41,711 bases of DNA, taken from assembly GCA_015492515.1 (NCBI GenBank), contig WGEZ01000007.1:1-41711 (forward strand), written 5' to 3'. The position numbers and the translations under genes were made by a program. The DNA comes from Nitrospirota bacterium (lineage in GTDB: Bacteria > Nitrospirota > Thermodesulfovibrionia > Thermodesulfovibrionales > JdFR-85). Positions 33,486 through 41,648 of the stretch are shown here, piece after piece (position 1 is the stretch's first letter; each line of letters opens with the position of its first letter). Under the pieces are notes generated by a model. That model saw only the letters and a program-made list of their open reading frames with translations. It was not told the origin of the DNA and searched no databases.

Positions 33486-34645
33486 CAGGTGAGCGGCAGT
33501 CCCTCTATCTGCTTCAGCACCCTCTGCCGGATCGCACCCGCCCCTTCGCTCTCGATGAGGCGCCTCCCTGCGTCAAGGACCGGTATCAGCACCTCCTCGA
33601 ACCCCCCGCCGCAGCTGCAGACCGGCACCTCGACGGAGGCGGGGACCACCCTCCTGGCGCCGCAGCCACGGCACCTCAGCACCCTCTTGCTGCCCGACCA
33701 CTTGCCCCTCTTGGCTACGGCCCTGCCCTCGAGCTCCATGATGTCCATTGCATAATCGACGACGGGTGCGTTGCTGATGGATGTGCCGATCCCGTAGGCA
33801 TCGACGAGGGGGTTCAGCACCGGTATGTCCCCTTCCCTGATGCCGCCGCTGACGAAGAGCTTTACGTGGTTGTGTCCCCTGAGGTCCAGCTCCCACCGCA
33901 CCTCCTCGAGTATGCGGTAGAAATCTCCGCGTCTCGATGACGGCGTGTCGAGCCTCACGGCGAAGAGCCTCTCTCCGAGGGCCTCGGCCACATTTATCGC
34001 CTCGAACTTCTCGTCCAGGAAGGTATCGATAAGGGCGACCCTCTTCACCTCGGGCTCCAGGACCTCGTCGTAGGCCTTGAGGGCCTCGACGGTGGAGCCC
34101 ATGCATATCACCAGGGCGTGGGGCATCGTGCCCATGGGGTCCTCTCCGATCACCTCGCCGCTTTTGATCACCGCCACCCCGTCACACCCACCGACGTAGG
34201 CGTTCCTCTCGATCATCGGGGCCAGCACGGGATGCATCCTCCTCGCACCGAAGCTGACCACGAGACGGCCGTCGGCGAGGCTCTTGAACCTGGCCGCCTT
34301 CGTGGCCACCCCGGAGGCCTGGCAGATCAGCCCGAGGATGGCTGTCTCGTATATACAGAAGTCCTGGTAGCGTCCCTCTATCTCCATGACCGGCTCGTAG
34401 GGATAAAAGACGGTTCCTTCCCTCATCGCCCTCAGCCTTACAGGGAGCCTCTCCAGGAGATAGAGCACCTCCTCGAGGCCTGCAAAGACGGCCCACGGCC
34501 AGTTCTCCGGCAGGCCCTTGGCGAAGAACTCGGCCTTTACCACGGGGTTGACGCCCTTGGCCTTCAGTATCCTGAGGGTCCGTTCAAAATAGACGTCCGT
34601 GACCTTCCCATCGAGGATATCCTCTGTCGCTGCGGTCTGAAACAT
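33485..34645 (-). CDS. pncB: Nicotinate phosphoribosyltransferase (archaeal-like, with C-terminal zinc motif)
   Basis: The 386-residue enzyme joins nicotinate and PRPP to make NaMN in NAD salvage. Typical stretches are TDVYFERTL, FYPYEPVMEIEG, SFGARRMHP, ALIDTFLDEKFEAI, HNHVKLFVSGGI and DAYGIGTSIS. A C-terminal pair of cysteine pairs (CRGC and CSCGG) forms a likely zinc knuckle, a form common in archaea and some bacteria. GAAGGAGGAGAGG precedes the ATG. It leads an operon with EamA, TolC-family, aroD and hemY genes. Confidence 0.9.
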   Translation of the reverse strand: MFQTAATEDILDGKVTDVYFERTLRILKAKGVNPVVKAEFFAKGLPENWPWAVFAGLEEVLYLLERLPVRLRAMREGTVFYPYEPVMEIEGRYQDFCIYETAILGLICQASGVATKAARFKSLADGRLVVSFGARRMHPVLAPMIERNAYVGGCDGVAVIKSGEVIGEDPMGTMPHALVICMGSTVEALKAYDEVLEPEVKRVALIDTFLDEKFEAINVAEALGERLFAVRLDTPSSRRGDFYRILEEVRWELDLRGHNHVKLFVSGGIREGDIPVLNPLVDAYGIGTSISNAPVVDYAMDIMELEGRAVAKRGKWSGSKRVLRCRGCGARRVVPASVEVPVCSCGGGFEEVLIPVLDAGRRLIESEGAGAIRQRVLKQIEGLPLT

Positions 34646-34745
34646 CCTCTCCTCCTTCGGTGAAATCTGATGTTGAGTATGCTCAGCGGGCGCCCTCTAC
34701 AGCCGCGGGTAAACGGCGGAGCGCTCCGGCGCCCGGGATACGGCG

Positions 34746-35462
34746 CTATCTCTCAGCCCTTATGATCCATATCTGGCCGAAGGGGCCTTCCTGGTAGCTC
34801 CGTACGACCCCCAGACGGAGGAGCTCCAGCAGTGCAAGGAACGTCACTATCAGCTGGCTCCGCGAAGAGTCCCCCTCGAAGACCTCCTCGAACCTGACGG
34901 TGGTCTCCTCGTCGAGCCTCTCGATTATGAGGTTCATCCTGTCCTTGACGGTCAGCCTCTCCCTGGTTATGGTGACCGCCTGGGGCGGTGCCTTCTCCAG
35001 GACCCTCTTGAAGGCGACGAGGAGGTCGTAGATGTCCACGTCGAAGAGGCAGGGCTCCGTCTCCGGCTCCTCGGGCAGCGAAGACCCCCTCCAGAAATGG
35101 TCCGACCACCTCTTCCGCCTCTCCATCAGCTCCAGCCCCGCATCCTTGAAGGCCTGGTACTGGAGGAGCCTCTCGACGAGCTCCACCCTGGGGTCTTCCA
35201 TCTCTTCAGGCGGGACCTCCTCATCGACGGGAAGGAGCATCCTCGTCTTTATCTGGATGAGGGTGGCCGCCATCACCAGGAACTCTCCGGCCACCTCGAG
35301 GTTGAGTTCCTTCATCAGGTCGAGGTACTCGATGTACTGCCTCGTTATCTCGGCGATGGGTATGTCGTATATGTCGACCTTGTTCTCCCTTATCAGATGG
35401 AGGAGCAGGTCGAGTGGTCCTTCAAAGACGGGCAGCTTTATGCTGTAGGTGGTTTCAGCCAT
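34746..35462 (-). CDS. scpA: Segregation and condensation protein A
   Basis: The 238-residue kleisin bridges the SMC dimer heads in the bacterial condensin. It begins YSIKLPVFEGPLDLLLHLI with the typical IYDIPIAEITRQYIEYL region, a variable middle, and a C-terminal winged helix (QLIVTFLALLELLRLGVV ... IWIIRA). ScpB is not adjacent. The ATG at 35462 is chosen; a TTG at 35480 would add six residues. Neither has a good ribosome site. The predicted leader is long and can fold into several hairpins. Confidence 0.9.
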   Translation of the reverse strand: MAETTYSIKLPVFEGPLDLLLHLIRENKVDIYDIPIAEITRQYIEYLDLMKELNLEVAGEFLVMAATLIQIKTRMLLPVDEEVPPEEMEDPRVELVERLLQYQAFKDAGLELMERRKRWSDHFWRGSSLPEEPETEPCLFDVDIYDLLVAFKRVLEKAPPQAVTITRERLTVKDRMNLIIERLDEETTVRFEEVFEGDSSRSQLIVTFLALLELLRLGVVRSYQEGPFGQIWIIRAER

Positions 35463-35782
35463 CTTCGTAAAGCGTCCCAAGGGTCTCTGTCCGGAGGGTC
35501 CCGGACCTCAGGTGCTCGGTCCCCCTTTGCAGTGTTCGGCTCAAGCCGCTCCCGGGCCTCCGGAGGGCTCAGGTATTATATCACAACAGGGCTGACAGGG
35601 AGGCGGTCTGGATGGCTCCTGGGATGGTCTCCCCCTTCATCCCTGAACCGTGGGGCGGTATGTGGTGAGGACGCCTTGACGGGGCGTTCCGTCGGCGGCT
35701 GAGGCCGCCGGATTGGTGCCGGGGTATACCCTCTCAGGATGCTCCAGGCCCGGGCAGCACCGGCGCCACCCGGGCCCGGCTG
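35463..35782. other. Gene-free region: scpA leader and 3' hairpins of the Spy-like gene
   Basis: No gene is seen. On the minus strand TATAAT (35580-35575) would start the scpA mRNA near 35568, leaving a leader of about 106 bases with hairpins GTCCGG/CCGGAC (35489-35506) and CGGCT/AGCCG (35537-35548). The palindrome CCTCCGGAGG (35557-35566) sits at its start. Further on, CGGCGGC/GCCGCCG with loop TGAG (35693-35710) and ACGCC/GGCGT (35671-35687) lie between this promoter and the Spy-like gene and may end that operon. Confidence 0.45.
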
Positions 35783-36337
35783 CTACGGCCTCTCGGTGAA
35801 GGGGGTGTCCGGCCGTCTCTTTCCGAGCCTCTGGAGCCGTCTCTCTCTCGCCTCGGCGACGATCCTCCTGATCTCCTTCTTGAAGTCCTGAAGGAAGATC
35901 ACGAACCTCGCCTGCTGCTCCACGGTCAGGATCTTCTTCAGCTCGGCCATCTCTTCGGTCCTGAGCCTCTGGAGCTCTCCGTGCCTCCGCTCGAGTTCTT
36001 CAAGGAGCTCCTTCAGCCTCGCCTCGCTTCCTTCCCTCAGCGCCTTCCTCAGCTCCCTCAACCCCTCCTTCAGGGCACGCTCGGTCTCCGCCCTCCTCTT
36101 GTCGTACTTATGGAGTACGGGGAAGAGCCTTGCGGCCGTCTCCTCGTCGAGGTCGAGGGCCTTTGTAAGCCTCCACATCCTCAGCGTCTCGATCCTCTTC
36201 CTCACCCTCTCCATCTGTTCCGGTGAGGGTCTGTCGGACTCCTCCGGCGGCAGGGCCATGCTGTCCGTGCAGAGGACCCCTGCCAGAAAGAGCAGTAGCA
36301 CGATGCCGGATAACGTCCTTGCCATCATCATCATCAT
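35783..36337 (-). CDS. Spy/CpxP-like periplasmic protein
   Basis: The 184-residue protein has a signal peptide (TLSGIVLLLFLAGVL ... SMALPPEE) and an all-helical charged body with the LTxxQ-like stretch ILTVEQQARFVIF (about 147-159). This pattern is typical of Spy/CpxP heavy-metal or stress-response chaperones. The gene begins with five ATG codons in a row; GGAGGTT lies right before the first, so initiation probably uses the second or third. It follows an ECF sigma factor and its anti-sigma factor and is likely part of their envelope stress regulon. Confidence 0.72.
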   Translation of the reverse strand: MMMMMARTLSGIVLLLFLAGVLCTDSMALPPEESDRPSPEQMERVRKRIETLRMWRLTKALDLDEETAARLFPVLHKYDKRRAETERALKEGLRELRKALREGSEARLKELLEELERRHGELQRLRTEEMAELKKILTVEQQARFVIFLQDFKKEIRRIVAEARERRLQRLGKRRPDTPFTERP

Positions 36338-36384
36338 AACCTCCGATCTGTTGTTCTTCCCCCGGGGTTCCCTTCAAAGGGCTG

Positions 36385-36404
36385 GCAACCCTGCAAGGGG
36401 TTGC
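36385..36404 (-). terminator. Hairpin between the anti-sigma and Spy-like genes
   Basis: GCAACCC (36385-36391) pairs perfectly with GGGTTGC (36398-36404) around a six-base loop. It starts three bases after the anti-sigma stop on the minus strand. There is no T-run, so partial termination or a processing site is more likely than a full stop. Confidence 0.45.
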
Positions 36405-36406
36405 TT

Positions 36407-36973
36407 CTAACCGGTATTGTCCTGCTGCCGCGCACTGTATGCCTCCAGCGCCTCGTACAGGCTCTCCAGCTCTTCCGGACTCAGGGAGGCGAACTCCCTG
36501 TAGTAGGAGTATTCGATGAGATCACCGGGCAGGAGTGCCTCATAGGGCAGCTCCTCCGTTATCACCGCGATGTCCCTCTCGTCGATTCCGTCGTACTCGA
36601 GGAGGTCCGCCGAGAAGGGGTCGGTGAAGAAGGGATCAGGCAGCAGATCCGCCTCCCTGTTCAGGGATATGAACAGGAGCAGGACCAGTGCCGCAACAGC
36701 AGCCGCCAGGGGTAAGCGGCGGAAGAGCCAGGGCAGCCCCGCCGGTCTCTCCTCCCTCACAGCCCCTTTCACCCTCTGGGGAAGGGTCTTCCAGTAGAGC
36801 TCCCCCGGGTCAGGGACCTCCAGGGAGCAGAGCTGCTTCAGCAGATCCAGCTCCTCGGTGCAGTCGGGGCAGCCCCTCAGGTGTGCCTCCACCTCCGCCG
36901 CGGCGTCCTCGTTGAGGGCCCCCCTGAGGTACTCCGGAAGCCTCTCCCTTGTCATCTCATGTCCTGATCTCAT
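36407..36973 (-). CDS. Zinc-finger anti-sigma factor
   Basis: The 188-residue protein has an N-terminal HxxxCxxC zinc-binding anti-sigma motif (H31, C35, C38 in AHLRGCPDC), one membrane helix (LPLAAAVAALVLLLFISL, about 86-103) and an acidic periplasmic tail with repeated PEELESLYEAL-type helices. It would hold the upstream ECF sigma factor at the membrane until an envelope signal. The ATG at 36973 has GGAGAGGGG ahead and overlaps the sigma gene by 17 bases; an ATG at 36955 is also possible. Confidence 0.85.
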   Translation of the reverse strand: MRSGHEMTRERLPEYLRGALNEDAAAEVEAHLRGCPDCTEELDLLKQLCSLEVPDPGELYWKTLPQRVKGAVREERPAGLPWLFRRLPLAAAVAALVLLLFISLNREADLLPDPFFTDPFSADLLEYDGIDERDIAVITEELPYEALLPGDLIEYSYYREFASLSPEELESLYEALEAYSARQQDNTG

Positions 36974-37502
36974 ATCCCCTCTCCTTCAAAGAGCTTCTCA
37001 GTCTCTTCACTCCGTTGTGGTAATGGGCCTTCACAGCACCTTCGGAACAGCCCAGGACGTCCGCTGTCTCACTGCAGCTCAGGCCCTCGTAGGCCCTGAG
37101 GATTATCGTCAGCCGCTGTCTCTCCGGCAGCTCGTGGAGCGACCTCCTTATATGGTCCCTCTTCTCCCTCTCGATGATCTCTGAGAGGGCTTCAGGCTGC
37201 CCTGCAGCCGTTGATTCTTCAAGCTCCGTCTCCCTCCGGCTGTTCCGCCGCAGATGGTTGAGGCCCGTGTTCAGGGCTATCCGGTACAACCAGGTCTTGA
37301 AGGAGGACTCCATCCTGAACCTTCGGAGACCCTGTATCGCCTTTATGAAGGTGTCCTGCGTGAGGTCCTTCGCCTCCTCGACATCCCGGGTCATCCTGTA
37401 AAGGAACGCATAGATCTGCTTCTGGTACTTCATGACCAGCTCCTCCTGGGCGTCCTCGTCTCCTGCGAGGTGCCGCCTGATTATACCGACGTCTTCATCC
37501 AT
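36957..37502 (-). CDS. ECF-family RNA polymerase sigma factor
   Basis: The 181-residue sigma factor has region 2 (LTQDTFIKAIQGLRRF for core binding and -10 recognition) and region 4 (LPERQRLTIILRAYEGLSCSETADVLG ahead of a helix-turn-helix). It lacks regions 1 and 3, as in RpoE-type ECF sigmas. The gene is followed by its overlapping anti-sigma gene and a Spy-like gene, an envelope stress module. No Shine-Dalgarno sequence precedes the ATG; TAAAGT five bases before it could be a -10 box for a leaderless message. Confidence 0.92.
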   Translation of the reverse strand: MDEDVGIIRRHLAGDEDAQEELVMKYQKQIYAFLYRMTRDVEEAKDLTQDTFIKAIQGLRRFRMESSFKTWLYRIALNTGLNHLRRNSRRETELEESTAAGQPEALSEIIEREKRDHIRRSLHELPERQRLTIILRAYEGLSCSETADVLGCSEGAVKAHYHNGVKRLRSSLKERGYEIRT

Positions 37503-37620
37503 CTGTTACTTTAGACATGCAGTGGGGGAAAAGGTTTAAGGGATACAACCGGCAGCGCCGTGTAATGGAGGGATATCCGGCAGGGAGTGCGGTTCACCAT
37601 GGTGGAGCGGGGTCGCAACC

Positions 37621-39204
37621 TCACCCCCCTCCCGCGCTTTCTTCTTCCTTGAGGAGTCTGTACTCTATGCTGTCCACGAGGGCCTGCCACGAGGCCTCTA
37701 TGATATTCTCGCTCACGCCGACGGTGCCCCATCTGAGGTCGTCGTCCCCTGACTCGATCAACACCCTCACCTTTGCCGAGGTCCCCCTGCCGGCAGCCAG
37801 CACCCGCACCTTGTAGTCGATGAGCCTGATGCTCTTCAGCTGGGGATAGAACTTCTCAAGGGCCTTCCTGAGGGCGTTGTCCAGGGCGTTCACAGGCCCG
37901 TTGCCCGTTGCAGCGGTGTGTTCCACATGCCCTCCGACCCTCACCATTATCGTTGCCTCGCTCAGGGGCTCCTCGCCCTCCTTCCTCTTCTCCACGATCA
38001 CCCTGAACCCGATCAGGTCGAAGAACCTCCTGTGCAACCCGAGGGTCTTCCTCATCAACAGCTCGAAGGAGCCTTCGGCGGCCTCGAACTGGAACCCCTG
38101 GTTCTCGAGCTCCTTGATGGTGGCCAGGATCTCCATCAGCTGGGGCGAGTCCTTCTGGATGTGGAGCCCGAACTCCTCGGCCTTCCGGAGGACGTTGCTC
38201 TTGCCGGCGAGGTCCGAGATGAGCACCCTCCGGGAGTTGCCCACGAGTTCAGGCACGATATGCTCGTATGTGCGGGGCTTTTTGGCGATAGCCGAGACGT
38301 GTATCCCGCCCTTGTGCGCGAAGGCGCTGTCGCCCACGTAGGGCTGACGCCGGAAGTGCCTCAGGTTTGCGATCTCGTTGACGAACCTCGATACATCCCT
38401 CAGCCTCCTCAACTGCTCGTCTGTAACACACCTGTAGCCGAGCTTGAGCTGGAGGTCGGGGATGATGGAGCAGAGGTTGGCATTGCCGCACCTCTCGCCG
38501 AGGCCGTTTATCGTCCCCTGGACATGCCTCGCCCCTGCCTCCACGGCCATCACCGAGTTCGCCACGCCGCACTCTGAGTCGTTGTGGGCATGGATGCCCA
38601 GGGGCGACTTCAGGGCCTTCTTCACCGCTGACGTTATCTTCCCCACCTCTGCAGGGAGGGTGCCTCCGTTCGTATCGCAGAGGACGATGCAGTCGGCCCC
38701 TGAGTCCTGAGCAGCGATCAGGCACCTCAGGGCGTAGTCAGGGTTGTCCCTGTAGCCGTCGTAGAAGTGCTCGGCGTCGAAGAAGACCTTATCGAGCCGT
38801 TCCTTGAGGTACCGTACCGTGTTGTGGATCAGCTCGAGGTTCTCCTCGAGGCTTATCCTGAGGGCGTCCGTCACATGGAAGTCCCAGGTCTTGCCGAAGA
38901 TGGTGGCCACCCCTGTCCCGGCGTTCAGGATGGCCTTTACGTTGCCGTCCTTCTCCACCCTTGTTCTTGCCCTGTGGGTGCTGCCGAAGGCCACGACAGC
39001 GGCGTTGCTCAGGTCGAGCTTCCTGGCCTTCCGGAAATACTCGGCGTCCTTGGGGTTCGCACCGGGCCAGCCGCCCTCTATGTAGTGGATGCCGAGTTCG
39101 TCGAGCTTCTCCGTTATCCTGAGCTTGTCCTCGACGGAGAAGTTCACGTCCTCGGCCTGGGAGCCGTCCCTCAAGGTTGTATCGTATACCTCGATCCTTT
39201 TCAT
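37621..39204 (-). CDS. cimA: Citramalate synthase
   Basis: The 527-residue protein condenses pyruvate and acetyl-CoA to (R)-citramalate, the first step of the threonine-independent isoleucine route. It starts [16 protein letters not shown], has [20 protein letters not shown] and [12 protein letters not shown] in the TIM barrel, and ends in a LeuA-like regulatory domain. The long form with FVNEIANL and KGGIHVSAI matches CimA rather than LeuA. Use of acetyl-CoA links it to the CODH/ACS genes. A -10 box lies 13 bases before the ATG. Confidence 0.9.
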   Translation of the reverse strand: MKRIEVYDTTLRDGSQAEDVNFSVEDKLRITEKLDELGIHYIEGGWPGANPKDAEYFRKARKLDLSNAAVVAFGSTHRARTRVEKDGNVKAILNAGTGVATIFGKTWDFHVTDALRISLEENLELIHNTVRYLKERLDKVFFDAEHFYDGYRDNPDYALRCLIAAQDSGADCIVLCDTNGGTLPAEVGKITSAVKKALKSPLGIHAHNDSECGVANSVMAVEAGARHVQGTINGLGERCGNANLCSIIPDLQLKLGYRCVTDEQLRRLRDVSRFVNEIANLRHFRRQPYVGDSAFAHKGGIHVSAIAKKPRTYEHIVPELVGNSRRVLISDLAGKSNVLRKAEEFGLHIQKDSPQLMEILATIKELENQGFQFEAAEGSFELLMRKTLGLHRRFFDLIGFRVIVEKRKEGEEPLSEATIMVRVGGHVEHTAATGNGPVNALDNALRKALEKFYPQLKSIRLIDYKVRVLAAGRGTSAKVRVLIESGDDDLRWGTVGVSENIIEASWQALVDSIEYRLLKEEESAGGG

Positions 39205-39217
39205 GGTCAGTACCTTA

Positions 39218-39223
39218 ATTATA
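39218..39223 (-). promoter_or_regulatory. -10 box of cimA
   Basis: TATAAT on the minus strand ends 13 bases before the ATG at 39204, giving a leader of only about seven bases. AAGG within this gap is a weak ribosome site. Confidence 0.45.
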
Positions 39224-39430
39224 CCCGATCGGAACGCTTCTTTTTAAAGCTCCCCGGCATCTTCCGTGAATACGTTTGTAGAGCCCATGGCACGATGCCC
39301 GATTGCGGAGAAAGCATCTCCCCCGTCTGTCAAGGCAAGAGGTTGTGATCTTCCTTGATCGGGGATGTCGGCATCCCAGGGGGGCCTCCGTCGTCCGATC
39401 CCCGGTGTGTTTGATCAGGGCTGTTTGGAT

Positions 39431-39436
39431 TATAAT
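39431..39436 (+). promoter_or_regulatory. -10 box of a probable leaderless transcript (apgM)
   Basis: TATAAT ends six bases before the GTG at 39443. No Shine-Dalgarno sequence is present. In the 238 bases between cimA and this gene, GGGATG/CATCCC (39362-39377, loop TCGG) forms a hairpin. Confidence 0.5.
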
Positions 39437-39442
39437 TATAGT

Positions 39443-40750
39443 GTGCGATGCATACTCCTGGTGCTCGACGGTCTCGGTGACAAAGGTCATCCCGTGCTCG
39501 AGGGAAAGACCCCTCTGGAGGTTGCCGATACGCCCAACCTCGACCATATCGCCGGGGTCGGGATGAACGGGCTCTATCACAGCTCCCTCCAGGGGATCCC
39601 CATGCCGAGCGAAGCAGCGCATTTCCTGATGTTCGGCTACGAGATGGAGGAGTTCCCCGGCAGGGGGCTGATCGAGGCGGTCGGCGCCGGTCTGAGGGTC
39701 GGTGAAGGAGAGGTCTATCTCCTTGCGAGGCTCTTCTCCGTGAGGCCCGAGGCCGGCATGCTCGTGCTCGTCGATGAAGACCCTGAGGCGGATGAGGAGA
39801 CGTGCCGGGTCCTGCAGAGAGAGATAGGTGCCTTCAGGGTAGGTGCGGTCGAGCTGGAGTTCATCCCCACAGCAGGGATCGAGGGCATCATCGTGCTGAG
39901 GGGGGAGGTCTCCGCCGGGATCACCGACTCGAACCCCCTATACGAGGGCCGTCCGCTCATGGAGGTCCTTCCCATTGAAGGGACAGAGGAGATGGAGAAG
40001 GCGCTCCGTACGGCAGACGTCGTGAACGCCTACCTGAGGTGGGCGCATGAGAGGCTCTCCGGGCATCCTCTGAACAGGGAGCGGGAGGGGATGGGGCTCC
40101 CGGTGCTGAACGCCGTCGGAACACAGCGGGCGGGAATGAAGAGGGAACTGACCCCCTTCGTGGAGAGATGGGGGCTCAGGCCCCTCTCCATATCGTCGGG
40201 CCGCCTCTACCACGGCCTCTGCTCCGTCCTGGGCATGGAGATCCACAAGGTGGATGACACGGGGGACGCGGAGAAGGACCTGGTGGACCGGCTGAGGGTT
40301 GCAAAGGAGGCGGAGGGTTTCGATTTCATCCATGTCCATACCAAGGCCCCTGATGTGGCGGCGCACACCAGGGACCCCTCCCGAAAGATATCGGTGCTCG
40401 AGGCCGTCGACAGGGCGATCTCGTACGCGATAGAGGAGATCCTTCCCGACGAAGAGATCCTCTTCGTGGTCACCTCCGACCACTCGACGGCGAGTGCCGG
40501 AAGGATGATACACTCGGGAGAGACCGTACCCATCACCATGGCTGGTAGATACACGCGGAGGGACGATGTGAGGGAGTTCAACGAGGTGAGCTGCGCAAGG
40601 GGAGGGCTCGGCCTCGTCAGGGGCAGGGAGCTGATGTACCTCATACTGAACTTCCTCGACAGGGGGAAGATGTTCGGTCTCATGGACACCCCTGTCAACC
40701 AACCCTATTTCCCCGGCAGGTACAGGCCGCTCTTGATCAAACAGGCGTGA
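39443..40750 (+). CDS. apgM: Cofactor-independent phosphoglycerate mutase, archaeal type
   Basis: The protein of 435 residues belongs to the alkaline phosphatase superfamily and interconverts 3- and 2-phosphoglycerate. It begins VRCILLVLDGLGD (metal-binding D9), has TPNLDHIA, the catalytic serine region PMPSEAAHFLMFGY (family members often have SD here), and the metal ligands HTKAPDVAAHTRDP and TSDHST. The GTG at 39443 is chosen because the frame upstream reads through TATAAT and has no family similarity. The archaeal-type enzyme in a bacterium fits other archaeal-like genes in the window. A PP-loop-like gene follows. Confidence 0.8.
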   Translation: MRCILLVLDGLGDKGHPVLEGKTPLEVADTPNLDHIAGVGMNGLYHSSLQGIPMPSEAAHFLMFGYEMEEFPGRGLIEAVGAGLRVGEGEVYLLARLFSVRPEAGMLVLVDEDPEADEETCRVLQREIGAFRVGAVELEFIPTAGIEGIIVLRGEVSAGITDSNPLYEGRPLMEVLPIEGTEEMEKALRTADVVNAYLRWAHERLSGHPLNREREGMGLPVLNAVGTQRAGMKRELTPFVERWGLRPLSISSGRLYHGLCSVLGMEIHKVDDTGDAEKDLVDRLRVAKEAEGFDFIHVHTKAPDVAAHTRDPSRKISVLEAVDRAISYAIEEILPDEEILFVVTSDHSTASAGRMIHSGETVPITMAGRYTRRDDVREFNEVSCARGGLGLVRGRELMYLILNFLDRGKMFGLMDTPVNQPYFPGRYRPLLIKQA

Positions 40751-40774
40751 CCATCACCGGGGGCGGAGGGAAGG

Positions 40775-41575
40775 ATGCAGAAGAGGCTGCTTGAGATATT
40801 CAGCCGCAAGCCGGAGCTGATCAACAGGTTTCCCTCGTGGATGCTGTCCGAGGAGAGGATAAGGTCCCTCAGGAGGGCGGAGGCCCTGGCGATCGCCGAG
40901 ATCGCGGGCAGAGACAGCGTGGCCGCTGTCCTGAAGGCCGCTGAGTCGGGAAGGATAAAGACGATCCTTCCCACCGTCGCCTACACGGGCACCGAGTTCG
41001 GAGACTGGAGCCAGCCCTTCGAGAAGGCGGCCTTCCTCAGGGAGGTGCTCAGGGGGAGGGGACTCCAGGTCCACGAGCCCGTCGTCCTCGGATCTCCTGA
41101 ACTCTGGTGGATCCTCTGCGGCCGGTATGCATCGAAGCACGTGAAGGAGTTCGGGTTCTACACCCCGTGCCTCGGCTGTCACCTCTATTTCCACGCTATC
41201 CGCATCCCCCTGTCGAAGATGGTCGACTGCACGATCGTCATCGGGGGTGAGAGGGAGTCCCATGACGGCAGGATAAAGCTGAACCAGATAGGCATCGCCC
41301 TCGATGCCTACACGGACCTCCTCGGGAGGTTCGGTGTCGAGCTCCTCCTGCCCCTGAGATCCATCCGCTCCGGTGAGGCCGTCCAGAGGATAATAGGCTC
41401 CGAATGGTCGGAGGGCTCGCAACAGCTGCTGTGCGTGATGCGCAAAAACTACCTGGACGAAAGGGGCGAGGTCGAGTATTCAGAAGAGGCCGTCAGGAGA
41501 TACTTCGATCGCTTCGCCCTCTCGACGGCCGAGGCCATGGTGCAGAGCTACGTCAGGGATCTGGGTCACGGCTGA
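40775..41575 (+). CDS. PP-loop ATPase-like protein of unknown function
   Basis: The 266-residue protein has EIAGRDSVAAVL (about 42-53), which resembles a degenerate SGGxDS loop of N-type ATP pyrophosphatases. Later come TPCLGCHLYFHAIRIPL with a CxxC pair, then GGERESHDGRIKLNQI and LLLPLRSI. These suggest a PP-loop enzyme acting in tRNA or cofactor sulfur chemistry, but the loop is altered (AGRDS) and no named family was recognised. GGAGGGAAGG precedes the ATG, and it starts 24 bases after apgM. Confidence 0.6.
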   Translation: MQKRLLEIFSRKPELINRFPSWMLSEERIRSLRRAEALAIAEIAGRDSVAAVLKAAESGRIKTILPTVAYTGTEFGDWSQPFEKAAFLREVLRGRGLQVHEPVVLGSPELWWILCGRYASKHVKEFGFYTPCLGCHLYFHAIRIPLSKMVDCTIVIGGERESHDGRIKLNQIGIALDAYTDLLGRFGVELLLPLRSIRSGEAVQRIIGSEWSEGSQQLLCVMRKNYLDERGEVEYSEEAVRRYFDRFALSTAEAMVQSYVRDLGHG

Positions 41576-41579
41576 CCGA

Positions 41580-41591
41580 GGTTTGCAAACC
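41580..41591. promoter_or_regulatory. Palindrome GGTTTGCAAACC overlapping a -35 box
   Basis: A perfect 12-base palindrome covers the -35 hexamer TTGCAA of the promoter for the last gene, a position suited to a repressor. Confidence 0.45.
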
Positions 41592-41612
41592 CTGCTGCAG
41601 GAATGCTAAAAT
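41583..41612 (+). promoter_or_regulatory. Promoter of the last (partial) lipoprotein gene
   Basis: TTGCAA (41583-41588) and TAAAAT (41607-41612) have an 18-base spacer. The leader of about 30 bases carries AAGGAGGT ahead of the ATG at 41649. Confidence 0.6.
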
Positions 41613-41648
41613 TCAAGTCGAATCAGACCCATATCCGAAGGAGGTAAC

